A DNA stretch of 64,000 nt from Streptomyces sp. P3. GTDB taxonomy: Bacteria; Actinomycetota; Actinomycetes; Streptomycetales; Streptomycetaceae. A program made the position numbers and the translations under genes. The notes under the pieces are model-generated. The model was not told where the DNA came from, searched no databases, and saw only the letters and a list, made by a program, of their open reading frames with translations. Below are positions 20,979-30,076 of this stretch, piece after piece. The DNA lies in assembly GCA_016893485.2 (NCBI GenBank), contig JAFEKX020000001.1, positions 8,263,501-8,327,500 on the forward strand, read 5' to 3'. Numbering within the stretch: the first letter of the stretch is position 1; the number at the start of each line of letters is the position of its first letter.

Positions 20979-21525
20979 AAGCCACCGAAGTCCCGGAGAT
21001 CGCCGGCGCCTTACTCTTCGAACCGACGCCGTACGTCGACGAACGCGGCTTCTTCTGCCGCACGTTCGACGCCGACGTGGTCCGCTCGGTGGGCCTCGAC
21101 CCGGACGCCTTCGTCCAGGACAGCCTGTCCCGCTCGGTGCGGGGCGTGGTGCGCGGCCTGCACCTGCGCTCCGGCGCCGGCGAGGCCAAGTTGGTGCGGT
21201 GCTCGTACGGGCGGATCTTCGACGTCGTCGTGGACCTGCGGCCGGATTCGCCGACCTACCGTCAGTGGACCTCCTTTGAACTGACGGGGAATCACAACCA
21301 ACTCTTTACATTCCGGCGGGATGCGCGCACGGTTTCCAGGCACTGACCGACACCGCCGACACCTCGTATCGGATCGACCGCCCGCACGATCCGGCCGAGG
21401 ACGTGACGATCGCCTTCGACGACCCGGAGCTCGCCATTCCGTGGCCGCTGCCGGCTGCACTGATGTCCCAACGGGACCGGGAGGCGCCGAGCCTTGCCCA
21501 GGTCCTGAAGCACAGAGAAAGCTGA
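20975..21525 (+). CDS. dTDP-4-dehydrorhamnose 3,5-epimerase (RmlC)-like cupin, frameshifted; contains a TTA codon
   Basis: The N-terminus has PYVDERGFFCRTF, QDSLSRSVRGVVRGLHLR and KLVRCSYGRIFDVVVDLR. The RGLH histidine, the catalytic base in RmlC, is present, but the usual following aromatic-Gln is Leu-Arg. The frame changes near 21302-21306 and resumes YIPAGCAHGFQALTDTADT, ending at TGA 21523-21525. Repaired length is about 183 residues, normal for the family. Codon 13 (bases 21011-21013) is TTA, which in Streptomyces needs the bldA tRNA. The protein probably epimerises a 4-keto-6-deoxy NDP-sugar, in line with the neighbouring C-methyltransferase, as in branched deoxysugar pathways. Confidence 0.8.
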
Positions 21526-21532
21526 GGTCCCC

Positions 21533-22858
21533 GTGGACACCGAAGTGCTTGACCTGCCTCTGTCGCGGACCGCCAACGAGCGGCTGCACACCATGATCCC
21601 CGGGGCGCTCACACCTACGCCAAGGGCGACGACCAGTACCCCGAGAACCTGGCCCCGGTCATCAGCCACGGCAACGGTGCCCACGTGTGGGACGTCGACG
21701 GCAACCGCTACATCGAGTACGGCTCCGGCCTGCGGTCGGTCAGCCTCGGCCACGCCCACCCACGCGTGCTCGAGGCGGTGCGGCGGGAACTCGACCGCGG
21801 CAGCAACTTCGTCCGGCCGTCCATCGTGGAGGTCCAGGCCGCGGAGCGCTTCCTGGCCACGGTGCCGACCGCCGAGATGGTGAAGTTCGCGAAGAACGGC
21901 TCCGACGCCACCACCGCCGCGGTGCGTCTGGCCCGCGCCGCCACCGGGCGCCCGCGGGTGGCCATCTGCGGCGACCATCCGTTCTTCTCCGTCGACGACT
22001 GGTTCATCGGCACCACGCCGTTGTCCGCCGGGATTCCGGCGGCGACCAACGAGCTCACCGTCGCGTTCCCCTACGGAGACCTGGCCGCCACGGAACAGCT
22101 GCTCACCCGGTACCAGGACGAGATCGCCTGCCTGATCCTCGAACCCGCCACCCACCCGAGCCGCCGCCCGGGTACCTCGCCGGCCTGCGCGACCTGGCCC
22201 ACCGGCACGGCTGCGTACTGGTCTTCGACGAGATGATCACCGGCTTCCGCTGGTCCGAGGCGGGCGCCCAGGGCCTGTACGGCGTCGTCCCCGACCTCTC
22301 CACGTTCGGCAAGGCGCTGGGCAACGGATTCGCCGTCTCCGCGCTGGCCGGGCGCCGGGATCTGATGGAGCGGGGCGGACTGCGTCACCCGGCGACGACC
22401 GGGTGTTCCTGCTGTCCACCACGCACGGTGCGGAAACGCACTCCCTGGCGGCGGCGATGGCCGTGCAGGCCACGTACGTCGAAGAGGGTGTCACCGCGCG
22501 GCTGCACGCCCTCGGCGAGCGGTTGGCCGCCGGGGTGCGCGAGGCCGCGGCCGGCATGGGCGTCGGCGACCACGTCGTCGTCCACGGCCGGGCCAGCAAC
22601 CTGGTCTTCGCCACCTTCGACGAGAACGGACAGCCGTCGCAGTCGTACCGCACCCTGTTCCTGCGGCGGCTCCTCGCGGGCGGGGTGCTGGCCCCCTCCT
22701 TCGTGGTGAGCAGCGCGCTCTCCGACACGGACATCGACCGCACCGTCGACGTGGTGGCCGAGGCATGTGCGGTGTACCGCAAGGCACTTGACGCCGCGGA
22801 CCCCACCCCCTGGCTGGGCGGGCGACCTGTGAAGCCCGTGTTCCGGCGCACGGCGTGA
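21533..22858 (+). CDS. Class III aminotransferase, glutamate-1-semialdehyde 2,1-aminomutase-like, frameshifted
   Basis: GTG 21533 follows GAGGT (21524-21528). Motifs: GNRYIEYGSGLRSVSLGHAH, MVKFAKNGSDATTAAVRLAR (phosphate-binding region), VFDEMITGFRWSEAGAQG with the PLP-contacting Asp, and STFGKALGNGFAVSALAG with the Schiff-base Lys. Frame breaks (single losses) lie near 21599-21604, 22158-22163 and 22396-22400. Repaired length is about 442 residues. True HemL enzymes make 5-aminolevulinate; copies inside polysaccharide loci are distinct and may aminate a sugar aldehyde or ketone. Here it ends the operon, 12 bases from a convergent PAP2 gene. Substrate unknown. Confidence 0.8.
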
Positions 22859-22870
22859 TGTGACGTGACG

Positions 22871-23551
22871 TCAGCGGCGGTCTCGCCGACCGGGCTCGGC
22901 CATCCGGTCGGCGATCCGGTCGACAAGCCACGCGGTCGCCGGAATCACCGCCAGCGCGGTGCACCAGCCGCCGAGGGCGTCGGTCGGGTAGTGCGCGCCC
23001 AGCCCGACCTCCGCCCAGCCCATGATCGCGCCGGCCACCAGCCCCGCCGCGAGCACGAGTGACGTACCGGCTCCCTGCCCAGGCCGAGCCGGTCCGTCGC
23101 GAACAGCGCCGCCATGACGGCGAGCGCGGTGGCGAAGGCGGTGTGACCGCTCGGATAGGACAGGTTGCCGGGGCCGTGGATGGTCCGGCCCACCACATGC
23201 TTGAGCACCGTGGTGGCCCCCACGGTCGCGCCGGCGCCGGCGACGACCAGCACCGCCGCACGGGGACGCCGAAGCACCAGACAGCCGACCACACCGGCCG
23301 CGACCACCATCGCCGATCCCGCGGGTTCCCCAGGAAGTCCAGGGTCAGGGCGACTTGGCGCCACGGCGCCCGCACACTGTCCGCCGTCGGCGGACGGATC
23401 CAGCTGTCCACCGTGCCGGGTGCGCTGTGCCCGGAGTACAGGGCCCCGAGCACGACGACCACCAGCGCGGCGAGGACCGCGACCGGCCCGAGCGACGGGC
23501 GCAGCGACGGTGGCAGCACCGACGGCGCCGGGCGGCCGGTCGCACGGTCAC
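22871..23551 (-). CDS. PAP2-type membrane phosphatase, frameshifted, atypical third motif
   Basis: Read on the minus strand: helix AVLAALVVVVLGALYSG; motif 1 region LKHVVGRTIHGPGN; motif 2 SYPSGHTAFATALAV; motif 3 WAEVGLGAHYPTDALGGW. The catalytic His of PSGH and the His/Asp of motif 3 are present, but the usual SR of SRxxxGxHxxxD reads AE here. Start GTG 23551 lies after CCGGAGG. Frame breaks lie near 23515-23525, about 23315 and 23055-23065. Known role: dephosphorylation of lipid phosphates such as undecaprenyl pyrophosphate, which would fit recycling of the carrier used by the adjacent polysaccharide operon (inference). Confidence 0.75.
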
Positions 23552-23812
23552 CGCCTCCGGCTGGCCTGGGGTGGTGACCTTGTTCCGCTGAACGCCCGCC
23601 GTGATCCAACCCGAGCCCCCGTCGTATCCGGTTCACTCTCCACCGGCCACCCCGTGACCGCCCCGCGGACACCCGCTCCTGGGCCGTACGTCTCGGTGTG
23701 ACCCGTCAGCACCCTAGCCGCTCCGGTCGGCGCCGAGGAGGAGCCCCTACCCGTTCGGGGCGACTCGGCCAGGCACACAGTCTTCCGCAGAGCGGTCGCG
23801 GACATCGGTGGC
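23552..23812. other. Intergenic stretch with no recognised gene
   Basis: These 261 bases lie upstream of the PAP2 gene and downstream of the aldehyde dehydrogenase. I find no frame with convincing codon usage, no RNA gene and no strong terminator hairpin. It presumably contains the PAP2 promoter. Confidence 0.4.
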
Positions 23813-25270
23813 CTATGACACGGCCGGGGTGAGGGTGACGGTCTTGTACTCCACGTACTGCCCGAGCCCGACTGCCCCGTATTCACGGCCGATCCCGCTC
23901 GCCTTGTAGCCGCCGAAGGGCCCGTCGAAGGCGATGGGCGCCCCGTTGACCGTGACCGTCCCGGTGCGCAGACGGCGGGCGACGGCGAGCGCGTGGGCCT
24001 GGTCGGCCGACCACACTCCGCCGGAGAGGCCGTACTCCGAGTCGTTGGCGATCCGTACGGCGTCGTCCTCGTCCTCGTAGGGGATGACGACGAGGACCGG
24101 GCCGAAGATCTCCTCCTGGGCGATCCGCATCGAGTTGTCGACGTCGGCGAAGACGGTCGGGGTGACGTAGTTGCCGCCTTCGAGGCCGGCCGGCACCTGG
24201 GGACCGCCGGTGACCAGGCGGGCGCCTTCCCTGATGCCGAGCTCGATGTACTCGCGCACGCGCTGCTGTTGATCGGGGCGGACCATCGGGCCGATGAACG
24301 TGTCGGGGTCGCTCGGGTCGCCGACCTTGAGCGACGCCACGAGGTCCTTGAGGGCGGTCACGACCTCTTCGTAACGACTACGGGGAGCGAGGACGCGCGT
24401 CTGCGCGATGCACGCCTCGCCGTTGTTCAGCAGGGACGCGAACTTCAGTCCCTGTACGGCCAGTTGGACATCGGCGTCGTCCAGGACGACGGCGGCCGAC
24501 TTTCCGCCCAACTCCAGGCTGACACGCTTGAGTTGCTCACCAGCGATGGACGCGATCCTGCGGCCGGCCCGGGTCGAGCCGGTGAACGCGACCTTGTCCA
24601 CATCGGGGTGCGACACCAGGTACTCACTGGTCTCGCGGTCGGCCGGCAGGACGCTGATCACTCCCCTCCGGCAGGCCGACGCGCTCCAGCAGTTCGGCGA
24701 GGAGTCCCATGCTCAGCGAGTTCTCCGGGGACACCTTGAGGACGACCGTGTTCCCGGCCAGCAGTGCGGGGATGACCTTGGCCAGAGCCGCCGAGAACGG
24801 GGAGTTCCACGGAATGACGGCCGCCACGACACCGATGGGCTCGCGGCGCACCACGCTCCGGGTGGGGAGTCGGGGTCAGCCGGCGTCAGCGTCTCCTCCC
24901 AGCCGAACTCCTCGGCCGCCTTGAGATAGGCGCCCGCCTGACGGCCGAGCCCCGGCTGCCCGGCCAGCGTGAACCAGCCCGCCGAACCGTTCTCCGCGGA
25001 GATGAGCGCGGCGATCTTCTCGGCGTCGGCCGCGCGCAACGCGTCGAGCCGCCGGATGACGGCGATGCGATCCGCGGGCGCGGTACGGGGCCAGGGTCCC
25101 TCGTCGAAGGCGGCGCGGGCGGCGGCCACGGCCCGGTCGATGTCGGCGGGGCGGGCCTGCGCGGCGCGGCCGATCACCGTGCGGTCGTGGGGCGAGCGGA
25201 TGTCGAGGAGTTCGGGGTGACTCGGCGCGGTCCACGAACCCGCGATGAAGAGTCCGTCGTAGGTGATCAT
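23813..25270 (-). CDS. NAD(P)-dependent aldehyde dehydrogenase, frameshifted
   Basis: Start ATG 25270 (MITYDGLFIAGSW) follows GGGAGAG. Motifs: VVAAVIPWNSPFSAAL with the catalytic Asn, KVAFTGSTRAGRRI (nucleotide loop), VSLELGGKSAAVVLDDAD with the general-base Glu, SLLNNGEACIAQTRVL with the nucleophilic Cys, and IFGPVLVVIPYEDEDDAV. The Cys context is NNGEAC instead of the common GQxC. Frame breaks lie near 24855-24862 and 24663-24666 (C run). Repaired length is about 486 residues. It is divergent from a TetR-type regulator and shares a short promoter region with it, so it is probably that regulator's target. Substrate unknown; oxidation of a small or aromatic aldehyde is possible. Confidence 0.85.
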
Positions 25271-25391
25271 GTGCTCTCTCCCTGGAGGCGGCGGGTGACT
25301 GTCTCCGCTATCTGTCACATCAATGTAGCATTTGAGAGACAGGGGACTCGCTCATGAGGTGGTTGGTAACGTAGATTGCACATTGCGGGCT
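25271..25391. promoter_or_regulatory. Divergent promoter region between aldehyde dehydrogenase and tetR-like gene, with inverted repeat
   Basis: This AT-richer stretch separates two divergent starts. CTGTCTC (25299-25305) and GAGACAG (25336-25342) form a 7-bp inverted repeat separated by 30 bases, and TGTCACATCAATGTAGCA lies between them. TetR proteins usually bind such sites between themselves and a divergent target; the assignment to this regulator is inference. Confidence 0.45.
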
Positions 25392-25945
25392 ATGCTTCGC
25401 CGGGTGAGAGCCGACGCCGTACGCAACCTCGAAGCCGTCCTGGCGACCGGAGCGCGCATGCTCGCCGCCGACCCGGGCGCGAGCATCGCCGCCATCGCCG
25501 CAGAGGCGGGCGTCGACCGCCGCACCGTCTACCGGCGGTTCGCCTCCCGTGAGGAGCTGCTGGCCGCGATCTACCAGGCGCGGGTCGAGGCCATCGAGCG
25601 GGCCGTCGAGGACGCCAGGCTGCGCGAGGCCCCCGTCGCCGTGGCCCTGCACCGGTACGTCGAGGGGATCATCGGCGTCAACCGCACGTGGCCCGTGGAA
25701 CTCACCCGCATGAAGGCCGACGAGACGATCCGCGGACGGCGTGACGCCGTGATCCAGGAGGTCGACACCTTCCTGGAACGCGCCACCGGCGAGGGCTGCT
25801 GCGCGCCGACACCCCTACCGGGTGGGCGAGTTCACTGCTGCCACAGCTCATGCACCTGGCCTCGCAGCAACTCCCTGAACTCACCGACGCCCAGGCCGCC
25901 GACATGGTCGTCGACACGTTCCTGCGGGGGCTCGGCGGCCGGTGA
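25392..25945 (+). CDS. TetR-family transcriptional regulator, frameshifted
   Basis: ATG 25392 is used; GTG 25404 is an alternative. The N-terminal helix-turn-helix reads AAIAAEAGVDRRTVYRRFASREELLAAIY, the classic TetR recognition region. The ligand domain continues with EAPVAVALHRYVEGIIGVNR. A lost G near 25793-25797 shifts the frame (resuming LLRADTPTGWASSLLPQL), and the protein ends LRGLGGR at TGA 25943-25945. Repaired length is about 184 residues. It is divergent from the aldehyde dehydrogenase and upstream of the mycothiol-dependent formaldehyde dehydrogenase, either of which could be its target; an aldehyde-type inducer is a reasonable guess. Confidence 0.8.
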
Positions 25946-26005
25946 CGGCGGCGGTGCGTGCCGATCCGACTTCTTGACCCCCGTTCTGCCCTCCCTGATG
26001 CTGTG

Positions 26006-26032
26006 TTGCGGCACGCGCGAAGCGTGCCGCAA
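26006..26032. promoter_or_regulatory. Perfect 11-bp inverted repeat (hairpin or operator)
   Basis: TTGCGGCACGC and GCGTGCCGCAA flank a five-base loop (GCGAA, 26017-26021). There is no T run after it, so it is either a weak terminator for the tetR-like gene or an operator for the dehydrogenase gene at 26077. Its half-site TTGCG resembles the betaine operator, but the spacing differs. Confidence 0.5.
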
Positions 26033-26076
26033 TGAGCAACATCGTGCTCAGCTCTCGAACCAGCCGAGGAGTGGCC

Positions 26077-27161
26077 ATGACGCATCAGGTCCGTGCTGTC
26101 GTCGCGCGAAGCAAGGGTGCCCCCGTCAGCCTGGAGACGATCGTCGTCCCCGAGCCGGGACCGGGCGAGGCGCTGGTGAAGGTCGAGGCGTGCGGGGTCT
26201 GCCACACCGATCTGCACTACCGCGAGGGCGGCATCAGCGACGAGTTCCCGTTCCTGCTCGGCCACGAGGCCGCGGGCGTCGTGGAGTCGGTGGGGAGGGC
26301 GTCACCGAAGTCGCGCCCGGCGACTTCGTGATCCTCAACTGGCGTGCCGTGTGCGGCGATTGCCGGGCCTGTCGACGCGGCCGGCCGCAGTACTGCTTCA
26401 CCACCCACAACGCCAAGCAGAAGATGACCCTCCTCGACGGCACCGAACTCTCCCCGGCCCTCGGCATCGGCGCCTTCGCCGAGAAGACGCTCGTCGCCGC
26501 CGGACAGTGCACCAAGGTCGACCGGACCGCGTCGGCTGCCGCCGCCGGGCTGTTGGGCTGCGGGGTGATGGCCGGTATCGGCGCGGCCATCAACACCGGG
26601 AACGTCGGACGCGGTGACACCGTCGCGGTCATCGGCTGTGGCGGCGTCGGTGACGCGGCGATCGCCGGGTCCCGGCTCGCGGGTGCGGCGCGGATCATCG
26701 CCGTGGACATCGACGACCGCAAGCTGGAGAAGGCCCGCTCGCTGGGCGCCACGCACACCGTCAACTCGAAGACGAACGACCCGGTCGAGGCGATCCGTGA
26801 ACTCACCGCTGGCTTCGGCGCCGACGTCGTCATCGAGGCGGTCGGCCACCCCGAGACGTACAAACAGGCCTTCTACGCCCGGGACTTGGCGGGCACGGTC
26901 GTCCTCGTCGGTGTGCCCACGCCCGAGATGAAGCTCGAACTCCCGCTCCTGGACGTCTTCGGACGCGGTGGCTCGCTGAAGTCGTCGTGGTACGGCGACT
27001 GCCTGCCCTCCCGGGACTTCCCGATGCTCATCGACCTCTATCTCCAGGGGCGGCTGGATCTGGACGCGTTCGTCACGGAGACCATCGCGCTGGAGGACGT
27101 GGAGAAGGCGTTCGGGCGGATGCGCGGCGGTGATGTGCTGCGTTCGGTGGTGGTGCTGTGA
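26077..27161 (+). CDS. mscR: S-(hydroxymethyl)mycothiol dehydrogenase (mycothiol-dependent formaldehyde dehydrogenase), frameshifted
   Basis: ATG 26077 follows GAGGAG. It is a zinc medium-chain dehydrogenase: VEACGVCHTDLHYREGG (catalytic zinc Cys and nearby His), LGHEAAGVVESVG, and VCGDCRACRRGRPQYC (four-Cys structural zinc). The nucleotide fold is VAVIGCGGVGDAAIAG. Sequences such as ILNWRAVCGDC, FTTHNAKQKMTL and SWYGDCLPSRDFPMLIDLY are typical of MscR. One G is lost near 26294-26298. Repaired length is about 361 residues. It oxidises the formaldehyde-mycothiol adduct in the cytoplasm. Its position next to betaine demethylation genes fits: Rieske-type demethylation of betaine releases formaldehyde. 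Confidence 0.85.
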
Positions 27162-27190
27162 CGGTCCTGGTGTTGCTGATGACGCGAGAT

Positions 27191-27207
27191 GTTGCGTAAA
27201 AGGCAAC
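27191..27207. promoter_or_regulatory. Betaine-regulon inverted repeat, site A
   Basis: GTTGCGTAAAAGGCAAC lies 112 bases before the Rieske ferredoxin start. Its arms GTTGC/GCAAC are perfectly inverted. It shares length and half-sites with seven other sites in this island, so I read it as an operator, probably for the IclR protein at 30077-30874. Confidence 0.6.
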
Positions 27208-27242
27208 GCCAGGTAAGGGCTTCGCGTGGCCTCTGGATGCCT

Positions 27243-27306
27243 TGACAACGGTTTGGGGCCGCCCTCAAACTGACGTTGCGCTTACCGCAATCCGTTTCGC
27301 TATACG
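27243..27306 (+). promoter_or_regulatory. Promoter region of the Rieske ferredoxin operon with operator site B
   Basis: TTGACA (27243-27248) is a perfect -35 hexamer, but no good -10 lies at 17 bases. Operator GTTGCGCTTACCGCAAT occupies 27275-27291, and a TATACG hexamer (27301-27306) lies 9 bases beyond it. TTGCGC inside the operator with TATACG 19 bases later could be the promoter itself, the same layout as at betA (34003-34032). Either way the operator overlaps promoter elements, as expected for direct control. Confidence 0.55.
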
Positions 27307-27318
27307 CACCGAGGTGTC

Positions 27319-27680
27319 ATGATGATTCCCGCGTGCCTTCTCGTGGATCTGCCGCGAGGCGAGGCCTACCGGCTCGACATCGATCCGCCGGTTTCGGTGT
27401 TCCACACCGACGACGGCGAGGTCTTCGCCATCGACGACACGTGCACCCACCAGGACGCCTCGCTCGCGGACGGCTGGCTGGAGGGCTGCGAGGTGGAATG
27501 CCCCCTGCACGCTTCGAAGTTCGACCTGCGGACGGGAGCCGTCGACGCCCCGCCGGCGAAGCGCCCGGTGCGTACGCATGAGGTGCTGGTCCAGGACGGC
27601 ATGATCTACGTCGTGCCGTCCACGGAAGCACCGAACCTGCCGCCCTGCGTCGCCGCCCGGCTCGCCGGGGCCCCACGTGA
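27319..27680 (+). CDS. Rieske [2Fe-2S] ferredoxin of betaine demethylase, frameshifted at the end
   Basis: ATG 27319 (a second ATG follows at 27322). The cluster ligands are CTHQ (C-x-H) and CPLHAS (C-x2-H), separated by ASLADGWLEGCEVE, the standard Rieske ferredoxin pattern. Length is about 120 residues. In the G/C run 27667-27674 a base is missing; with it the protein stops at TGA 27678-27680, overlapping the reductase GTG start. It should carry electrons from the adjacent FAD reductase to the Rieske oxygenase at 28921. It is the first gene downstream of operators A and B. Confidence 0.8.
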
Positions 27681-28844
27681 GGACCGTCGCCGTGGTGGGC
27701 GCCTCGCTGGCCGGGCTGTCGGCGGCGCGCTCACTGCGGAAGCGGGGCTACGACGGGCGGCTCGTCGTCATCGGCGACGAACCCCACCGCCCGTACGACA
27801 GACCGCCGTTGTCCAAGGAGTTCCTCGCCGGGGCCGTCGCCGAGGCCGACCTCATGCTGGAGGCGGACGACGAGGACCTGGGCGCGGAGTGGCTGCTCGG
27901 TGCCCGTGCCGTCGGGCTCCAAGCCGACGGCGTCGAGCGGGCGTTGCTGCTCGACGACGGGCGGGAGGTGCGGGCCGACGGAGTCGTCGTCGCGACCGGC
28001 GCGGCGGCGCGCAACCTGCCCGGCACGGAAGGCCTGGCCGGTGTGCACACCCTGCGCACCCTGGACGACGCCCGCGCCCTGCGTGACGAACTCGCCCTGG
28101 GCGGACGGCTGGTGGTGATCGGCGGGGGCTTCATCGGCGCCGAGGTCGCCTCCACGGCGTACGCCCTCGGACTCGACGTGACGGTGATCGAGGCGGCACC
28201 GACCCCCTCGCCGGACCCCTCGGCGAGACCATGGGCGGGATCGTCTCCGCCCTCCACGAGGCCCACGGCGTACGGCTGTTGTGCGGCGTCGGGGTCAAAG
28301 GGCTGAGCGGGGAGACCCGCGTCGACGCCGTGCTGCTGGAGGACGGGCGAACGGTCCCCGCCGACACGGTCGTCGTCGGTGTCGGCGCCCGGCCCTGCGT
28401 CGAGTGGCTGGAGGGTTCCGGTGTCGAGCTGGACGACGGCGTCAAGTGCGGCGCCGACGGCAGGACCAGCCTCGCCGGTGTCGTCGCCGTGGGAGACTGC
28501 GCCAACTGGTATGACCCGCGAGCCGGTTCGCACCGTCGGGTGGAGCACTGGACCGGGGCGCGGAGCGGCCCGAGGTGGCCGTGGGCGCGTTGCTGTCGTG
28601 GGGTGCCGTGGAGGCGGGGCCGCCGAGGCCGCCGTACTTCTGGTCGGACCAGTACGGCGTGAAGATCCAGTTCGCCGGTCACTCCGCCGGTGCCGACAGT
28701 GTGACCGTCGAGGAGGGCGCCCCGGGCGACCGCAGCTTCCTCGCCGTCTACCGGAGTGCCGGGCAGCCGGTCGCCGTGCTCGCGATGAACCAGCCGAGGC
28801 TGTTCACGCGGTGGCGCAAACAGCTTGCCGCGACGCCGAGTTGA
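27677..28844 (+). CDS. FAD/NAD(P)H ferredoxin reductase of the oxygenase system, frameshifted
   Basis: GTG 27677 overlaps the ferredoxin stop. The N-terminal FAD motif is VAVVGASLAGLSAARSLRKR, followed by YDRPPLSKEFLAG, typical of ferredoxin reductases of oxygenase systems. The second Rossmann motif is VVIGGGFIGAEVAST, and the FAD motif GVVAVGDCANW lies near the C-terminus. Single-base losses near 28201-28206 and 28558-28562 break the frame. Repaired length is about 389 residues. It passes electrons from NAD(P)H to the Rieske ferredoxin. Reductase, ferredoxin and oxygenase in one run indicate a three-component monooxygenase. Confidence 0.85.
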
Positions 28845-28920
28845 CCCTATCCACGCCGCCCGGAGTCGCTCTTCCCGGCGGGTGCCCGACCGACCCACGA
28901 CGTTCTCGGAGGAGTGCACT

Positions 28921-30052
28921 GTGACCTCGACCAGCCTGCCGGACAGCCTGATCGCCACCCTGCCCGGCTCCTCCTACACGGACCCCGGCCTCTTCGCCCA
29001 GGAACAGGAACGCATCTTCGAGACGATGTGGTTCTGCACGGTCCGCGCCTCCGACCTGGCCAGACCGGGCGCCTTCCGGACCGTCGACGTCGGCCGCGAG
29101 AGCATCCTGATCACCCGCGCCCGCGACAACTCGATCCGCGCCTACTTCAACGTCTGCCGGCACCGCGGCGCCAAGCTCCGCACGGAGGAGACCGGCGAGG
29201 TCAAACGCGCCTTCCAATGCCCGTACCACGCCTGGACGTACGACCTGAACGGCAAACTCGTCGCCGCACCCAACCTCACGAAGATGCCCGACGTCGGCCG
29301 TACCGAGTTCGGGCTCGTGAGCGTCGCGGTGCGCGAGTGGCTCGGCTATGTGTGGGTCAACCTGGCGGAGAACCCACCGTCGTTCGACGAGGACGTCATC
29401 AGCGAGGTCGTCACCCGGCTCGGCGACGTGGAGTCCCTTGACCACTACGACATCGACCACCTCGCGGTGGGCAGGCGCATCGTCTACGACGTCAAGGCCA
29501 ACTGGAAGCTCATCATCGAGAACTTCATGGAGTGCTACCACTGCGCCACGATCCACCCCGAACTCACCGAGGTGCTACCGGAGTTCGCCGACGGCTACGC
29601 CGCCCAGTACTACGTCGGCCACGGCGCCGAGTTCGGCGAGGAGGTGCGGGGATTCACCGTCGACGGCTCGGAGGGCCTCGACCGCATCCCCGGGGTGAGC
29701 GACGACCAGGACCGCCGCTACTACGCGATCACCATCAAGCCGCAGGTGTTCATCAACCTCGTCCCCGACCACGTGATCTTCCACCGCATGTACCCGGTGG
29801 CCGTCGACCGCACGATCGTCGAGTGCGACTGGCTCTACCTCCCGCACGTCGTCGAGAGCGGCAAGGACGTCAGCCGGTCCGTGGAACTCTTCGACCGGGT
29901 CAACCGCCAGGACTTCGAGGCGTGCGAGCGCACCCAGCCCGGGATGAGCTCCCGGATGTACGCCAAGGGCGGGGGTACTGGTGCCCAGCGAGCACCACAT
30001 CGGAGCGTTCCACGACTGGGTGAACGAGCGCCTGGGCAGCGGGACCCACTAG
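28921..30052 (+). CDS. gbcA: Rieske non-heme iron oxygenase alpha subunit, probable glycine betaine monooxygenase, frameshifted near the end
   Basis: GTG 28921 follows GGAGGAG. The Rieske domain carries CRHRGA and CPYHAW. The mononuclear iron site is ENFMECYHCATIHPEL, close to that of GbcA-type glycine betaine and carnitine/choline-type oxygenases rather than ring dioxygenases. An extra G in the run near 29970-29976 shifts the frame; the true C-terminus reads VPSEHHIGAFHDWVNERL and stops at TAG 30050-30052. Repaired length is about 376 residues. Predicted reaction: betaine + O2 + NAD(P)H to dimethylglycine + formaldehyde. The substrate is inferred from the surrounding demethylation genes. It converges on the IclR gene. 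Confidence 0.8.
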
Positions 30053-30076
30053 GGGCCCGTAGGGGGTGGCTTCGGT

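Noticed and set aside
22866..22873. TGACGTCA palindrome between the aminotransferase and PAP2 genes
   Set aside because: It overlaps the PAP2 stop codon in a convergent gap. Eight-base palindromes are common and no promoter is expected there.
26006..26032. Counting the 26006 inverted repeat as a ninth betaine operator
   Set aside because: Half-site TTGCG is shared, but the arms are 11 bp with a total length of 27, not the 17-bp spacing of the other eight.
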